Shown piece after piece: positions 6,658 to 9,040 of a stretch of DNA of 9,040 bases. Numbering within the stretch: position 1 is the stretch's first letter; the number at the start of each line of letters is the position of its first letter. This DNA comes from Hyphomicrobiales bacterium (GTDB lineage: Bacteria > Pseudomonadota > Alphaproteobacteria > Rhizobiales > Rhizobiaceae). The notes under the pieces are model-generated. The model was not told the DNA's origin and ran no database searches. It was given only the letters and a program-made list of their open reading frames with translations. The position numbers and the translations under genes are program-made. The stretch is taken from assembly GCA_011087745.1 (NCBI GenBank), contig JAALLB010000054.1, positions 1-9,040 on the forward strand. The letters run 5' to 3'.

Positions 6658-7542
6658 ATGAATTTTCGTATTTTCACAGTTTTATTGGCAATGCTATTTG
6701 TTAGCTTGAGCCAGGTGCATATCGCAAATGCCCAATCACTAACCAGCGCCAAGGTGAAAAAGCCAACCAGAATTGTAACAAAAGGTGTTTCTGTTGGTGG
6801 GGGCTTGAAAGTTGATATTCACGCTCCGATTTCAGTGAAATCAAGAGGGCTGTTTAGATCCGGAAAAAAAGCACCAATTCTAATTTATGTACACGGTGGT
6901 GGCTGGATCAAGGGCACACGAGCAAAAATACACAATCTGGATACTTTCGCAACCAGTCGCGGCATCATGCTTGTATCCGTGGATTACAGACCAGTCCCAA
7001 GAACGACAATTGATGGACAGGTACGCGATGTTGTCCGCTCAATAAACTGGGTACGTAACAATATTTCTCGGTATGGCGGTGATAAGCGAAAAATCGTCAT
7101 TATGGGCCATTCTGCCGGTTCTCATCTAGTAGCGCTCATCGCTGCAAAGAGACTTGGCGGGAAACTGGCTGGTGTCATTTCCAACGATGTTCAGGCCTAC
7201 GATATGGTTGCCTATGGCGGCATGCGGGGCAGTTTGCCTTATGTCTATGCAGCAGCTTTTGGCTCGAATCCTAAGAATTGGATTGAATGGTCACCGGTTA
7301 CTTATGTTAGAAAAGGCCCAAGAGGAGGATTGCCTCCTTTCATGATTATGTATTCCGGATCAAATTATGCCCGCCGAAAGGTTCTAGCAAATGGCTTTGG
7401 AGCAGATCTAAGAGCCAAAGGTGCCAGAGTTATCCTCTTTGATGGCCGCCGTTATTCCCATGGCTCAATTGCCAGAGGTATTGGAAAGAGTTCTGAGGTA
7501 ACAAGAGCAGTGGAACGTTTTCTACGCAGAGCCTATCGGTAA
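6658..7542 (+). CDS. Secreted alpha/beta hydrolase (esterase/lipase-like, HGGGW type)
   Basis: A 294-residue serine hydrolase with an N-terminal signal peptide (hydrophobic core about 5-20, likely cleavage after ANA at residue 25), so it should act in the periplasm or outside the cell. HGGGW at 79-83 forms the oxyanion hole of hormone-sensitive-lipase and BD-FAE-like enzymes. DYRPVP (109-114) follows as usual, and the nucleophile is S152 in GHSAGSH. H268 in YSHGSI is the likely catalytic histidine. Where most relatives have the acid (a GxxD motif before a helix), this protein reads YSGSN, with N236 at the expected place; the acid may be elsewhere or missing. The mature protein is strongly basic. 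The substrate cannot be told. AAGGG nine bases before the ATG supports the start. It stands alone between the divergent exported-protein gene and lemA, 114 bp downstream. Confidence 0.9.
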   Translation: MNFRIFTVLLAMLFVSLSQVHIANAQSLTSAKVKKPTRIVTKGVSVGGGLKVDIHAPISVKSRGLFRSGKKAPILIYVHGGGWIKGTRAKIHNLDTFATSRGIMLVSVDYRPVPRTTIDGQVRDVVRSINWVRNNISRYGGDKRKIVIMGHSAGSHLVALIAAKRLGGKLAGVISNDVQAYDMVAYGGMRGSLPYVYAAAFGSNPKNWIEWSPVTYVRKGPRGGLPPFMIMYSGSNYARRKVLANGFGADLRAKGARVILFDGRRYSHGSIARGIGKSSEVTRAVERFLRRAYR

Positions 7543-7596
7543 TTCCTGTATTAAGGCCTGATTAAACATTCTCCACAAAAAGAGACAGGGTTAAAC

Positions 7597-7625
7597 TTGT
7601 TGCGAATCGTTTGCATACCTATGTT
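7597..7625 (+). promoter_or_regulatory. Possible promoter of the lemA-DUF2207 unit
   Basis: TTGTTG (7597-7602) and TATGTT (7620-7625) are separated by 17 bases and lie about 30 bases upstream of lemA. The matches are moderate. The 114-bp gap after the hydrolase has no strong hairpin, so read-through from the hydrolase is also possible. Confidence 0.3.
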
Positions 7626-7656
7626 GTAGGCAAGCATTGAGAGTGGGAGAACCTTC

Positions 7657-8217
7657 ATGGACTACATTGCAATCGGTATTTTATTGGCAATCGCAGTTTA
7701 TGCAATTGCAATTTATAATGGTCTTGTGAAGGCTAGACAGATGGTCCGTGAAGCATGGAGTGGTATCGACGTACAGCTAAAACGCCGCGCTGATCTTATT
7801 CCCAACCTGTTGGAAACCGTAAAAGGTTATGCCTCCCACGAGAAAGACACGCTTGCAGAAGTAACCGAGATGCGTACCCGCGCTCAAGGTGTGCCGGCTA
7901 ATGATGTTGCCGGAAGGGCCGTTGCAGAAGGTATGTTAAGTCAGGCACTCGGCAAGCTATTTGCGGTAGCTGAAGATTATCCAGACTTGAAGGCAAATGA
8001 AAACTTCCGTGATTTACAAAACTCTCTTGATGAGATGGAAACTGAAATTCAGATGGCGAGGCGCTATTATAATGGTGCTGCCAGAGATCTGAATGTGAGA
8101 GTCGAAAGCTTTACTTCAAACCTGGTTGCAAACACATTCAAGTTTGATCAAGCCGATTATTTCGAGATCGAAAACGATGCAGATCGTGCTGTACCAGAAG
8201 TAGACTTCGGGAATTAA
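7657..8217 (+). CDS. lemA: LemA family protein
   Basis: A 186-residue LemA family protein, the usual length, whose biochemical role is not settled. An N-terminal membrane segment (about 3-21) is followed by a long helical bundle. Conserved family signatures are present: AWSGIDVQLKRRADLIPNL (33-51) with GYASHE (57-62), and ARRYYNGAARDLN (134-146). The topology is expected to be a single anchor with the helical domain outside the cytoplasm. A GGGAGA site a few bases before the ATG supports the start. The next gene begins four bases after its stop and encodes a DUF2207 protein, a common partner of LemA in bacteria, so the two are probably co-translated and may work together in the membrane. The name lemA refers to the family, not to the unrelated Pseudomonas sensor kinase of the same symbol. 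Confidence 0.95.
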   Translation: MDYIAIGILLAIAVYAIAIYNGLVKARQMVREAWSGIDVQLKRRADLIPNLLETVKGYASHEKDTLAEVTEMRTRAQGVPANDVAGRAVAEGMLSQALGKLFAVAEDYPDLKANENFRDLQNSLDEMETEIQMARRYYNGAARDLNVRVESFTSNLVANTFKFDQADYFEIENDADRAVPEVDFGN

Positions 8218-8221
8218 TCCA

Positions 8222-8998
8222 ATGAATCATTCTTTTAAGACACTGCGCTTAGTCATTGTAAGCGTGGTGCTTTTTTGCGCGGCGTCGCTTTCTTCCGCTT
8301 TGGCAGAGGAAGTCATCAAGAGTTTTGATGCAAAAGTGCAAGTTGCAAAGGATGGTACTTATACGGTGACGGAAACCATCACTGTGAATTCCGAAGGACG
8401 TAAAATCAGACGTGGAATTTTTCGCGATTTTCCACTGTTGTTCGAAGATGCTGACGGCAAGGAAAAGCAGGTAGGTTTTCATCTGATATCGACTTTGCGT
8501 AATGGGAAGCCTGATAAAAACCGCCTTAAGGAATCTTCCAGTTCGGTTAGAATCTACATTGGTGACAAGGACGTTTTCATTGGCAATGGCGAACACACTT
8601 ATACAATCAAATATGAAACAACACGTCAGGTTAGGTATTTTTCAAACCACGAAGAAGTTTATTGGAATGTAACCGGCAACTTCTGGGATTTTCCAATTCA
8701 GTCTTCCACTGCTGAATTCATATTACCTGAGGGTGCAAGCATAACAGATACGGCCGGCTTTACTGGCAGAGTTGGCTCAACAGAACAGGCCGTTAAACTG
8801 TCTAAAGGCCCAAGCGGACGAACTGTTAAAGCGGTCACATCGCGTTCTTTAGGTCGCTATGAGGGCATGACCGTTGCGATCAAACTGGCAAAAGGCTCTA
8901 TCGCTCTTCCAAGTGACAAACAGCTTTCAGCCTGGTTTTGGCAAGATAACAAGGCAATGATCCTTGGATTAATTGGTTTGATGGCAATGCCAAGTTGA
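8222..8998 (+). CDS. DUF2207 domain membrane protein, N-terminal part only (short or broken frame)
   Basis: This frame of 258 residues begins with a signal peptide (core about 8-25, likely cleavage after ALA at residue 28) and then carries the extracytoplasmic DUF2207 domain. Recognisable family pieces are the opening beta segment with TYTVTETITV (46-55), RGIFRDFP (64-71) and YWNVTGNFWDFPI (147-159). A WFWQDN sequence then leads into a hydrophobic segment (about 243-256) where the frame stops at TGA 8996-8998. Known family members are usually far longer, with more membrane segments and a low-complexity C-terminus, so this copy is either truncated or interrupted. Only 42 bases remain after the stop. 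CGGGAA at 8208-8213, inside the end of lemA, is the ribosome binding site and implies translational coupling. The function of the family is unknown; its pairing with LemA suggests a shared envelope role. Confidence 0.8.
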   Translation: MNHSFKTLRLVIVSVVLFCAASLSSALAEEVIKSFDAKVQVAKDGTYTVTETITVNSEGRKIRRGIFRDFPLLFEDADGKEKQVGFHLISTLRNGKPDKNRLKESSSSVRIYIGDKDVFIGNGEHTYTIKYETTRQVRYFSNHEEVYWNVTGNFWDFPIQSSTAEFILPEGASITDTAGFTGRVGSTEQAVKLSKGPSGRTVKAVTSRSLGRYEGMTVAIKLAKGSIALPSDKQLSAWFWQDNKAMILGLIGLMAMPS

Positions 8999-9040
8999 AA
9001 TCAGGATTTATCTCTGATAAGGGTGGGCTATGAATATTCC
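8999..9040 (+). other. Bases after the DUF2207 stop, to the window edge
   Basis: Reading on in the same frame past the TGA gives NQDLSLIRVGYEYS. The IRVG part is reminiscent of the RVG that follows the first membrane segment in DUF2207 relatives, but the preceding residues are not hydrophobic as expected. The stretch is too short to decide whether the gene continues. Confidence 0.2.

Overview
The window looks like a chromosomal stretch of an alphaproteobacterium, most likely of the Hyphomicrobiales (Rhizobiales) type. This rests on the protein sequences: a rhizobial-type RNase D divergent from an alphaproteobacterial aspartyl-tRNA synthetase, a LemA/DUF2207 pair, and a C-terminal piece of a Ppx/GppA-type exopolyphosphatase. 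Base composition looks moderately AT-rich by eye. No tRNA, rRNA, CRISPR array, insertion sequence or integrase is visible.

Left part (1-1556): two convergent broken genes. On the + strand the window opens inside the 3' end of a probable ppx gene. It carries an in-frame TAG at 98-100, flanked on both sides by recognisable Ppx sequence, and another at 38-40. On the - strand lies a membrane-anchored diguanylate cyclase whose 410-residue frame is broken by one extra base in a 7-base homopolymer (1111-1117) and by an in-frame TAG (854-856). Its GGDEF active site and RxxD inhibitory site are still intact. The two 3' ends overlap by 87 bp.

Middle part (1641-4826): intact housekeeping genes. rnd (-) and aspS (+) are transcribed divergently from a 174-bp region. 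aspS ends before a strong symmetrical hairpin (4796-4826) that can serve as a terminator in both directions, because the next gene converges on it.

Right part (4832-9040): envelope genes. A 542-residue exported protein of unknown function (-) is divergent from a secreted alpha/beta hydrolase (+). The 197-bp region between them contains a clear 8-bp inverted repeat. Downstream, lemA and a DUF2207 gene form a tight two-gene unit with a 4-bp gap. The DUF2207 frame stops after 258 residues, just inside its first post-domain membrane segment, which is much shorter than is usual for the family, and the window ends 42 bases later.

The envelope genes plausibly act at the inner membrane and periplasm, but nothing in the sequence links them to one pathway. 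I did not find a convincing new multi-gene system. The most notable signals are the clustered gene decay on the left, the unexplained exported protein with its divergent hydrolase, and the short DUF2207 frame.
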